DNA of 64,000 nucleotides from Symbiodinium natans. Taxonomy: Eukaryota > Sar > Dinophyceae > Suessiales > Symbiodiniaceae. Position numbers and translations under genes: made by a program. This document shows, piece after piece, positions 47,001-56,879 of this stretch (its first letter is position 1; the number at the start of each line of letters is the position of its first letter). The notes under the pieces are model-generated. The model worked only from the letters and a program-made list of their open reading frames with translations, was not told where the DNA came from and searched no databases. Location of the stretch: assembly GCA_905221605.1 (NCBI GenBank), contig CAJNDS010002801.1, positions 250,001 to 314,000 of the forward strand. The letters run 5' to 3'.

Positions 47001-47990
47001 TTGCAAGGCTAGACAGGCCAAGAGGCACTTTGCCCACGTGCGCACCAGAACCAGGGATATCCGGCGCGGGCTCTGCAGAGAACGCTGGCAACTCCTGCGG
47101 TCTTTGGGAGGTCTAGGGCAGAAGTGCCCAGTTACATCCCTTTGGGTCACGCCCCATCACAGCACACAAGCCCCACTCAAACGCCTATTGCGCTCGACCT
47201 CAAACGAGGTGGCCTTGACGCCGGTGCTGCCCTCTACATTTTTGGCAACCTGTGGCGGCAGCGGCAGGCTTCAGCAGGCACATGTTGAATCGAATTTTCG
47301 CGTCAGTACAGGGATGGCTTCTGGGTGCGGCAACGTCACCATCTGCCCTGGCTTGGATTGGCTCGGCTCCATCGAGAAGGTCAGGACATCCCCAGGGACT
47401 GGCTGCTTGTCGTCTATACCTCGTGCAAGTCCGCAAACAATTCTCGTCGCTCCACAGCCCAGCCTGATTCCCACAACAAGCCCCAAACCCTAAAGCTAGC
47501 TGGAGCTGGGCCCACCACCGCCAGCGAAAACACAAGGGAAGCAACACGAGACAGGGAAGCAAACCAACCTGTTCAAAATTGAGGGCCGAGAAGAACAACA
47601 ACGCACAAGAAACGGATGTGCGCGGGTGCAGTGCACGAAGCGGAACGGAAAATCCACCCGCACCGTTCAAGCTTCTGAGATGTTGCCCCTGTGATCACAC
47701 AACTTTGCTTGACTCCAAGTGTCAGTCTTTGATGTGGACGAAGACATCGGTGCCCGAACCGATGTCCTCAGCAAGCGGATGCAAGTTGCCGAGCCTGTCG
47801 GCGGGAAATTCCGCGAGGTCGTACGAACCGCTGTCCCTACAAAACCTTGACACGCCGCAGCCTCGACCTTAGACATCAGGGCTCAGATGATCTCACTATC
47901 CAGAAAGCTGATGAATGAAGCTCAGGCGTCGATGAAACCGAAGCCCTTTGCCCCGTTGAAACTTTTCACTCTGCCCTGCGTGCGAGCCAT
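44079..47990 (-). CDS. CSD-A: tandem two-cold-shock-domain protein with Gln/Pro/Ala tail
   Basis: CSDs are OB folds that bind single-stranded nucleic acid. Start ATG 47990 (MARTQGRVKSFNGAKGFGFI); stop 44079. Exons joined by hand: 47990-47924; 47867-47724 (GTDVFVHIKDC); 47419-47340 (PGDVLTFSMEPSQSKPGQM); 47249-47185 (VAKNVEGST); 46992-46912 (GTLRRTWNDTKGYGFID); 46657-46608 (NVWLHVKECVNTQPQQG); 46528-46476 (DWVRFDVQPSETKPGQM); 46042-45973 (VAKNVTGGSQ); 45897-45811; then less certain tail exons near 45650-45590 and 45437-45200 (FAVQPGMQQFAVQQPGVQQ); 44870-44736 (MQQSLAMQQPLMQQQAFL); 44546-44079 (MPA and GEPA repeats). Donors: GA, GA, GT, GC, GC, GC, GT, GC. All joins to 45897 keep frame. The aromatic RNP-type motifs are present in both domains. 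Likely an RNA- or DNA-binding regulator; cellular role inferred only. Confidence 0.85.
44226..44404. repeat. 12-bp and 9-bp coding repeats in CSD-A tail
   Basis: About seven GGCTCGCCTGCT units (GEPA on the minus strand) at 44230-44310 and about five GGCATGGCT units (MPA) at 44355-44404, both in the last exon of CSD-A. Confidence 0.9.
44990..45062. repeat. CTTC tetranucleotide repeat in a CSD-A intron
   Basis: Interrupted TTCC/TTTC units between CSD-A tail exons. Confidence 0.85.
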
Positions 47991-48740
47991 GGCTCAATAT
48001 GGCTCACACCCCACAACTTAACTCCGACCAAACTTCGACTTGTAAATGTGCTCACGAGTGAAGTCGTGAAGTAGAGTATTGGTATGTGCCTTCGGGCCTT
48101 ATAGGTTTTGGAGAGATGTCGCGCTTCCTCTGCTTTGCCGCAAGATTGCGAGGCGAGGTTTCTTGTAGTGCCTGGATCTTCTAGCGCCCCGAAATCACCT
48201 AGAGGGCCTGTAAGTCATTCGGCGGATCCATCTTGATCCAAAGAGCGGCAACGGCAAAAGGCAAGAGCAGCTGTGTAGTCCAAGCCCGAACACGCAAACC
48301 TTCGCCGCAAGCATCACCGCCGACTTCAACCTCAAACTTACTAATGAAGGCGCTCGGAATGGTCCAAATACTCCACAACGTCGCTACGAGTCCCGATTCA
48401 GAACAGCTCTGTTGGAAGGAGTAGCAGCCACAGACGTGCACACCAAAGGCACGCCATGATTGAAGCACCCACATCTCGCGCTTGCGCAGCCACGTTCGAG
48501 GAACAAATCTGATTCCTCTGCCGTTCTTCCTGCGGCACGGACGAAGAAACACACCACACGACACCACCGCCCATCGGCCATCATCGACCATCCATGTCAA
48601 CATTCATCGCCGCAATTGATGCTGCCAAGGCGGGGAGATAGATCGTCGCCATGGATCCGACTCAGCATGGCACCATGTCGCGTCCAGGTTCATCTAATGG
48701 CAGCAGCCTGGAATGTTTCAGCATCTGCCAGGTGAACTGC

Positions 48741-51700
48741 CTAATCCTCGTCATTCTCGCTGTCGGACCCGGACTCACGTTCGCTTGCAATGCCTGCAGC
48801 TGCATAGCTGCATGAATGGGCTCAAGATGGCTCCAGCGTATGCTTCGTGCAGTCCAACCCACAGAAACTGGAAACTAGGCGCCGCACCCGCCAGCTGTGG
48901 AAAGGACACATTTGTGGTTCTGTCGCCGATTCTAGCCATCAGGCCCTGGCGCAGGCTGGTGCAATTGGACACAGGCCCGCTGTGCCTGCAACGACACCAG
49001 CAACGCCACCAGCAGCCGCGAGCCTTCACTCGAAGGCGGATGGATTCCTAAGCAGGCGCCGGAGAGCTCCTCTTTTGCTTCTTCCTCCTCTTCTTCTTCT
49101 CCTTCTCCTTCTCCTTCTCCTTATCCTTATCCTTCTCCTTCTTCTTCTTCTTCTACGGGGCATGAAGGCTCTCTCTCATTCCGGTCGTTCGTGGGGGAAC
49201 CCCTCTCCCCTCCCTCCCTCCTCCCTCCCTCCCTCCCTCCCTCCCTCCCTCCCTCCCTCTCTCCCTCTCGCCCTCTCTCCCCCTCTCCCCCACTCTCCCG
49301 CGCTCCCCTCCCCCTCTCCCCCTCTCCCCCTCTCCCCCTCCCCCTCTCCCCCTCTCCCCCTCTCCCCCTTGCAAAGCAGAAAATTCATCCCTGCCATCGC
49401 GGTCCAAAGCCACTAAACTCACGAAACACAGCGGACACTGTCCCCCGCTTGTATTCTGTGGCCTATGTGGCCTTGAGCCGGGCTGCCTTCTGCAAAGTCC
49501 CAGGCCAAGTGGTCGCCTGTGGTCTCGGGCGCTTAGGGTCTTCCTCGGCGTTGTCTCTGGAATTCAAGCAATGCATTCAAGCAATGGAGTGGTCCAGGGT
49601 TTCCGGTCTGGTGAGTCTAGGGCTTTGACCACCCAACTTGACTTGGTGCCAACAGCAAATACACCCCGCTCCATCCACGAGCACTGCACGTCCCTCGGTC
49701 TTTGTCCCAACCCTCTACAAAAAAATCCTGCCTCCCTAAATCTCCCAGGATGAGCCAGGATGCATCCAAGGTCCATCTTCGACCCCACGGACTTTCCTGA
49801 CATTCGTCTCGTATTGGGCTCCGTCATCGCGACAAGCAGAAGAGCCCAGCATTTTTCATGCCCGTTGCAGTCAGCACACATGGCCGCTCTCAGCCGGCAC
49901 TCCTACTTCCCAGACCCCTGTCCAAGGCCAGCCTGCATGTCAGCACCTGCTGCGCGCAACGCAGGCTGCAGCTCACCCACTGTCCAGGCCAGTGAGCAGT
50001 GCCTGAGATAAGAACTCCTTGGATCTTTATCGTATGCATGAATAGGATCCCAGTGCTTTCTTCTACTTAGCAACGAGAGCGAACCACCTCCTTGAAAACC
50101 TTCCGAGCTTTCAAGACGTGCAATCTGGCAGCAGCCAAGAAAGCAAGTCAACAAGAGTAGGAGTTCCTATGAGTTCCTATGAGTTCCTGTGAGTTCCTGT
50201 GAGTTCCTGTGAGTTCCTCTTGTATTGGGGACATCCTATTGGGACATCCTTTTGGGACATCCTTTTGGGACATCCCGTAGACATCTTGAAGCCGTGGGAC
50301 AGCTGAAGGAGCTCAGCGCTGTGGCTGGGCACCGCCATCCCGAGGTCACGCCTTGGCTCCGGCCCCTTCTTGTCTCCCCAACAAAAAAAGGGAACCTGAT
50401 GGAAAACCATGATGGGTATGTACGCACTATACGCACTAGGGAATTTGACCCCCTTATCATAAGAGCCCCCACACAGGGTACGCACCCCTAATTTCGGAAA
50501 CCACGCAGAGGGAGGCGGCCACAACTGAAGCCCCATTGGGCCCCCAGCGCTGCAGCTTGCACGGCGACTGCCAAGGGCCGCAGCCAGCGCTGGGAGGCAG
50601 CTGCCGCGGAGACCTGCTCTGAGTCTGTTGGGCGGGCTCTGCCTCGTAGACTTGGGTTAAGGGAGCTCCGCTCGGTGGGTTCATGATACCTGCTCGGTAC
50701 AGCGCAGGGTTCGTGGGATGTGGATCGAGCATATTAAGCGAAGCCTCGACAGAGACTCACTACGAGCTGATCAGCCAACCAAGCGTTCTGGTCCTGAGAA
50801 CCGTGCTACTGTGAGATGCGAGATCATTCATGATCATTCAACCTGAACATGAAGATCCAGGAAGCTAATTAGAAGTGGCCAGGTTGCGCCAGCAAAGTAT
50901 CCTTGGCTGCTGGTCTCAGCCCTCCTTCATTCATGCAGCAGCAAACTTCTAGCAGATGAGTTCGATAGTGTGATAGTGATGCCCAGCATCTGTCACCCTC
51001 AGCCGATGAGAAGACCTCCAAGCCTTCGTTGAACCAGATGTCTTCCTCCACGGCTTGGTTTGCTAAAAAGGGTTCCAGGAGGACCCCCTACGCAGGAGTG
51101 CGCCACTTAAGAATGTGGCTTTTGACCTGACCAACGAAATTCACGCACGTCACCCATACGTTTCCGGCAAGGCGCCCAAGATGGACCCTTTCTGCATGTT
51201 TTGAGAGGTGGTTGTTAGATTCTTGAGGCGCTTTCCAGCCGACTAGCTGGCAACCTTTGGGATCTGATGTTTTCGGGCAAACACCTGTCAGGCTTGGCCC
51301 ATATTGGCCAACTCCTTCTTTGGCTGAACGAGCACACTCCACAGGCAACTGCTTTGGACCTGCAAACCCGAAACCTATCGTACTCTTTTTTGTTCACCAC
51401 ACCGGTTGAAAGCCACTTCCAGCGACCTACTTGGCTATGGCGTTGGTCTTTCGAAACTCTTCCCCTCTTTGTCAGCGCGTCTCCTGCACACCCTCCGGGA
51501 CGCTGAGGCCCTCTGCAAGCTTGCGGAGCCTGACAGATGAACACAAGATGCGCTTAAGACGCAGGTTCGGCTTCAGCCGTTCCTAAGGAAAAATGGAGAA
51601 TGCAAAGATCAAGTCCGCAAGTCGTGCGTTTTGGGTATTCGAGATTGTCACGGCAACACTCTGGCAGATGCCACGACCTTCAGAAGCTCTCTCTGCTTGA

Positions 51701-53087
51701 AGTCAGAAGGTCAACTCCCCAGAGTGTTTCAAAGGCCGAAGCCCTCTACAGCCCCCGTGTTTGCTTTCCTTGGGCCCCGGCCTCTCCTCAAAAGGCTGGA
51801 TTGACTGACGTCGCAGCATCATCAGTGGGGCCAGGCTAATGTGCCATCCTCGCAAACCAATGGGCCGCTTGGTTTGTGTGGGGTGCCAACATGGAATTCG
51901 TCGCTGAGTCTCATGAGTACTCGGGCTCGTGCAGCAGACCCACATGACTTTGTCAGAGAAGCCTCTCTTGACTCGAACGCCAAGCTTCTCAGGCTTTGAC
52001 ACCCTCGACTCTCAACCCTTCAGACGTCCCTGCTGACCCTGGTCCTGCGCCAACCTGTTCAGGGCACGCGGGCTACTGCTTCTGGTGTTATTTCCGATGC
52101 TCCAGAGACGCTTTGGCAAACCCAGACCTCCCCAGCTTCGCCCTCCAAAGCCTCACAACTCAGCTGGCCTTCTACATCCCTTCTACGCATTCTACGGTGG
52201 CCATTCAGAGTTGCACTGCGTCCTTAGGCTTTAGCGCGACGTGGGTATTTCTCGTCACAGAGAGAGAAAGAGCACCAAACAAAATATCACGGCCTCGGGG
52301 TCTGTGCAATGGACCTCCCCCAAGGGCGCCAGCTGCGAAAGCAGCGCCTGGTAGTGGGGCCCAAAACCCGGCTCTCCCTACTGCGTACTACCTGACATCT
52401 GACTGTGCCTTCCCCGTCCTCCCCTTGCACGCCTTGCAGCGGTCGCAAGTCCGCAGCCAAGCGCGCCTGCAGCCGAACAAGAACCGTGGAAAGCTGTTCG
52501 AGGCCTTGGAGCTTGGACATCCTTGGGCTTAGGTGCTCCTCTTAACATGCTTTCAGCCAAAGGGGCGTCCTCGCCACAGGAATAAACACCTTGGCTGCAA
52601 AATAAGCTAGACATCTTTTGCGGGGCAGGTCCGGCTACCTCGGCAGCTGTTGAACATTGCAAAGCCGAGTAGAGATTGTCTGGGTTTCCCTGACCGAGCA
52701 GCCAAGGTAGGGTAATTCCCTTCCACGTGTGGAACGCGGCGCTTTCGGCCGCCGTGGCTTTCTGGCTCCTCTGTGCGCTCGAAGAGGCCCTGCAGCGGGG
52801 GAGGCACCTGAGGCAGGCGGCAGCCTTGAAGAGTCTGCCAGCTCGGGCAGCGCTGGCGTCGTAGCAGCGGAACAACTGTGGAAGAACATAAAAAAAAGGA
52901 ACTACCTCCATACATATATATATATATATATGGACAAATAGATTTGTATATTATATATATATATAGACTCGCAGCAGCAAAGACACGAAAGGCCATTGGA
53001 CATCCTGTGACGGGTGGCACTCAGGCGTCGTCGCTTGTCGGGACCCGGCCCCTCGGATGAGGATTCCTCCTCACTTCCAGAGTCCAT
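48741..53087 (-). CDS. Unidentified gene with acidic N- and C-termini
   Basis: ATG at 53087 opens MDSGSEEESSSEGPGPDKRR followed by RLSATRHRMSN. A join to the next exon (from about 52871; VVPLLRRQRCPSWQTLQGCR, then GLFERTEEPESHGGRKRRVP) keeps frame with a GC donor. About 52520-52392 is a clean exon (SKLQGLEQLSTVLVRLQARL, then GVQGEDGEGTVRCQ) ending at a GTAGTA donor. Candidates further down: 51200-51100 (RLAGNVWVTCVNFVGQVKSH), 51060-50870 (VEEDIWFNEGLEVFSSAEGD), 50732-50530 (PTNPALYRAGIMNPPSGAPL) and 49029-48830. The last exon ends ASERESGSDSENDED with TAG at 48741-48743. FVGQVKSH and EDIWFNEG faintly recall CSD strands, but the match is too weak to call. Several exons may be missing or belong to another gene. 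Confidence 0.5.
49066..49372. repeat. CTT then CCCT/CCCTCTC low-complexity block
   Basis: Pyrimidine-rich DNA of about 300 bp. The plus-strand Leu/Pro frame and minus-strand Gly/Arg/Glu frame through it are not credible genes. It lies between candidate exons of the 53087-48741 gene. Confidence 0.9.
50161..50276. repeat. 10-bp array (GAGTTCCTRT) next to 13-bp array (GGGACATCCTTTT)
   Basis: Six decamers at 50161-50220, then about three and a half 13-mers at 50228-50276. Confidence 0.9.
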
Positions 53088-54938
53088 GAGCGTCACGTGC
53101 TGAGGATGTATGACTCTTCTCTTGCCTGTACTCCAGTAGCCGGGGTGTGCCACGTGCCGCGCGCTGAATTAGCAACCCATGGCAGGTGTCCAATCTGAAG
53201 CACCTACTTTAGCCCGGATCGGGTTCAGCGAGCTCGGTTTGCATGTATGGTCATGACTGCTGACGGGAAGTGCCTCTCAGCCAAGGGCTTCGGGAACGAT
53301 CAGCACAGCAAACACAGCGACCCAATGCCAGCCACAGCATGCCACCGTCGCACCTGCCCCTCTTCCATGGAGGCTGTAGCTATGGCTCGAGAACCAGCCT
53401 TGAAGCATCCGCTCACGGCATCTTGGCTCTCACTACGGCACTACGTGCATCCATTCTTTCTCCATGCTGGCTCCCATCTGGTGGACCCGACATGACCCAA
53501 GCATAACTGGCCCATTCATGAAAAAGCATAAAGAGCTGAAGACTCCGGGTTTGCCGGGTGCCCGACATGAGGCGACCATGCCCTGCGTTTCGGCTGGCCG
53601 GGGCCCCCGAGTGGAACTCCAACACCAACGCCCACTGCGCAGCAGGAGCAGAGTGTTGCGGGCCAGGGCGGGCTCGTGGGGCAGGCGTTCGCGATCCAAA
53701 CCGAAGCTTTCGATTTTTACAAAAAGGGGGGCTTTTTTGTCGACGGCAACGGACCCAGGCGACTGGAAACCAGGCGACTGGAAACTGACCCCGGTACGGG
53801 TAAAGGCAACAGATCAACCCGGAATCGCCGACAAAACCTGCCATCTGCACACCGAGAACATGTTTGCCCAGTATGTCCTGGCAACCGTATTGATCGGCTT
53901 CCCCTCTAGAACCTTCACGCATGCATGTAGGGTCGGACTATTGGCCATTGCAAAAACTGAGCTCTCAGCCTCCAAGCCCGGCACTGGAAACATGAGCCCA
54001 CTTTAAAGGTTCATATTGGCTATCAGTGCCCAACATAAGGTGGATGACCCCGATGGCAACTATGAATATCCTGCTTAAGAACCCTGCTTCTTAGGTGCCC
54101 ATGACCCTCCAAGCATGCAGCAGGGCCGGGCGCCGCACTGACGCCTAAAGGACGGACCGCACCCGGGAAACCGGGTCGGATGAGGCCCGGCAATCCCGGC
54201 CGGAAGCCCTGTAGTGGGTTTAGGGTTGAGGGTTTAGGGATTGTTTCTGAGGTGCCTTGAATGAGTTGATGGGTAGATTCTTCTGCGGAGATTAGAATTT
54301 GGCAAGGTGTACGGTGTCTTGTCAATCCAGTACCCCGCTTGCGCATTGCTGGGCAAAGCCATGAACAAATTCGTGAATAAGCACAAGTAATGCGACTGTT
54401 ACACAAGGAGCGCTGTTGCAATTGGAGCCTCCTTGCTTCGTCATCAGAACCCCTCACAACTCAAGATGCTTCCGCCATCTTCCGCCTACACTCGAAGGTA
54501 AGGTCCCAGGAGGTACTGGTAGGCCAGATCTAGAGGGCTCCAACTTCCCCAACCTCGACGAACCAAAGTCTTCCCTCTGCGCCCCGGGCCGGCATCAGGT
54601 GCGGGTGGTGGTTGGGGTTCACCGGGGGTGGGGGCATTCCGGCACCGGCCTCGCAGATCAGACGGGGCAAGCAATGCAATGACATACTAATGGGGGCCAT
54701 CCAGGTCAATCTAGAAGGTTCTCAAGGTCTGGACCACAAGGGCTACAGCATCTGGAGGAGTCATAAGAATTCCAGGTTGACGGAGCTAGATGATTCCAAA
54801 GGCCAGCTTTTCTCAGTCGATTCCCTGCGCTTGCTATGACTCGCAAGCCACACTTTGATCATCGCCCGTCCTTGCAACCCGTCGTCAAGCCACCTACTTC
54901 CCGAGATGCGCAAGGAAGTTTAGCCAATTCACATCGCA

Positions 54939-55658
54939 TCAGGAGATAAGTTCCATCGTATCTCCCAGTCTCGTTGTTAAAAGCAACGAGAAAGAATCGT
55001 TGCTACCGGTGCCCTGCGCGTTGTCCCATGAGGCTATGGCCGGGGCAGGTCGCAGATTGCGAGCCTGGCTCAGCCCGGCGTCAATTCCAAGGCCAACAGT
55101 CTATGTGCTGAGCCAAGGAGAGACACAAAGCCCCACCTTTCCCGGACATCTAAACAAGGCCCAGCCATGCCCAGCCCTCCAAAAAAACTCCAGTCGCGGA
55201 CCTGAGGCTTGCCATCTGGAGCCCTCATGAGCTCGAAGGCCATGGCCGTCCCGGCTAGGTCGGAGGTCCTTCCACAAAACTCTCCGAGGCCTTCAACAGT
55301 CTTCCACTTCATTCCACTTGGAGTGCCAGTAGTGGCACGGGCTAGTTCATTCTCAGGGCCAGTGCACCGTCCTGAGCTCCGCAGCCACGGTTTCCTTCGC
55401 AAACCATATGTCCTGGTGGCTGTCTCGATTCAATGCACTTCTGGACCCTTGCCACCACGAACGGCTGTCCTGCGGAATATCAGGGTGAATCAGGAACCTC
55501 GGCAAAGTAACAGGAACTGTGAAACGGTTGTTCATGATCCTACCTATGGTGGCTGGGCTGGGCCATCAGAGGTTGGATGCGTCAGCCAGGCTCCTGGCCC
55601 AAAGCCTTTGACGGAGGAGTAGCTCTTGACCGTACCGATCAGCACAGTCCTGGCCGAA
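54939..55658 (-). CDS. CSD-B: second cold-shock-domain gene
   Basis: Four exons join in frame into one CSD. The first ends at 55599 with LIGTVKSYSSVKGFG and a GC donor. 55497-55372 starts FLIHPDIPQDS, restoring the GFGF motif, and carries HQDIWFAKETVAAELR. 55268-55202 carries SDLAGTAMAFELMRAPDGKP. The fourth starts at 55064 with ARNLRPAPAIASWDNAQG and is open to a TGA at 54939. The second intron appears to be GA-AG and the third GT-AG. The PQ-before-ARN junction is at the same alignment place as GQM-before-VAKNV in CSD-A. A Gly/Pro-rich frame at about 54230-54110 (GFRPGLPGLIRPGFPGAVRP) may be a further exon if the fourth exon is spliced early. The start codon was not fixed; the frame is open to 55759. 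Confidence 0.75.
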
Positions 55659-56039
55659 GTTGGCTGAGGCTCCCAAAGCACTGCGCGGGCGCGAAGGCTC
55701 TTCCAATGCTCGGGAACTGCGGCAGGGAGGCCCGAACATCGGAGGGCCGCCAAACGCACCTCGCAGCTTCCGGCTTAGGAATCTCTGCAGACATGGAATG
55801 CACGAGGATTGCAATACCGAAGGGCTGCCTGCGCCTCCTGCTCCTCCTTTGCCCCAGGCTCCTTGCCCCCAGCCTTGCGTGGAAAGAATGCCAAATCGCA
55901 ACTGCAGCTGGAAAAAACCGCAGCCAACTCGTGCATGAAGCCCAGGCCTGCCCAGGCATCACCCGGGCCCCATCCACCGGCCCACGCATCGCCTGACGAA
56001 AGGCCAAGCCGGGCAGCCGTCTGGGATGAAACACACCAC

Positions 56040-56161
56040 ACACACCACACCACACACACACACACACACACACACACACCATGCACAACATGCACAACAT
56101 GCACAACATGCACAACATGCACAACATGCACAACATGCACAACATGCACAACATGCACAAC
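56040..56161. repeat. CA repeat followed by 9-bp array (ATGCACAAC)
   Basis: CA units at 56040-56079 run directly into about nine ATGCACAAC units. The His/Asn/Met and Cys frames here are artefacts. Confidence 0.9.
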
Positions 56162-56298
56162 CCCCACAACACTCGCTGCCTCCCCAGCAGCCATCACCCG
56201 GACCTGCCGCAACCGCCGTTGAGGTGCTGCGAGGGTTCGGTTCTTGAGGGCAAGTTGGATCGTCCAAGGCTCCACACTTGAAGCCCTCAAAAACACTC

Positions 56299-56870
56299 TT
56301 AAATCTCATCATTGTTCTTCTTACTCTTCTTCCTGTGTTTCACATGATGTTTCTTGTTCTTACTCCTGTTCTCATCAATACTTTCACAAGATGCTTCTGA
56401 ATAAGAGGACGATGCACTTGCTTCTAAGAACCCCAAGCCGGTCCCAAGTAGCTGCGGAGCTCTTGGAGCCCTCGGACTCCGAGGCCCTGGCCGCCCGCGC
56501 CCCAGGCCCCGGGGCCTTGAGGGCCCCAGTTCCTGGCGGTTTCGGAAGTCGATAGGGTCAGATGTCACCAGGGGAGAGGTTGGGAAGAGCCAGTCTATTT
56601 TTGTTGCTGTTGCTGTGTTTTGTTTTTGTTCGGGGGGGGGGGGGGGGGGGGGGAGGGGAGGGAGGGAGCCTCTATGGCATTACAGGGGGCTTGCTTTTTG
56701 GCTTTGCATCTTTCAGGGCCATACCAGCATCAGCTTGGCCCCCTGGCGGCTGCTGCTGCTGTTGCTGCTGGGGCCAAGCAGCCGCCGGCGGTTGGTGCAT
56801 CGCTGCCCTGTCCGTTTGCAGGAGCAGGGGCGATTCAACTTCTACAGATCCACAGAAACAAGCATCTAGG
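56299..56870 (-). CDS. Gln/Pro-rich and Lys-rich 3' exons of an unknown gene
   Basis: About 56870-56700 reads VESPLLLQTDRAAMHQPPAA, then a run of seven Gln and PPGGQADAGMALKDAK. About 56568-56299 reads DPIDFRNRQELGPSRPRGLG, then SSYSEASCESIDENRSKNKK and HVKHRKKSKKNNDE, ending in TAA at 56299-56301. A long G/C tract (56632-56653) lies between them, presumably in an intron. The style (Gln/Pro run then a basic end) is like tails of nucleic-acid-binding proteins. The exons may belong to a gene whose 5' part lies above 57 kb, or be upstream exons of CSD-B if the TAA is spliced out. Confidence 0.4.
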
Positions 56871-56879
56871 CGTCGACTT

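Noticed and set aside
48812-48825. GGGCTCAAGATGG, similar to the end of the spliced leader before an ATG
   Set aside because: Only eight bases match, and it lies on the strand opposite the local gene.
48847-49416. Plus-strand 189-codon Leu/Pro frame
   Set aside because: More than half of it is CTT and CCCT microsatellite. No domain, and it opposes the local gene.
55639-56296. Cys/Met- or Val-His-rich frames through a 9-bp array
   Set aside because: They are produced by the ATGCACAAC array and CA repeat, not by selection.
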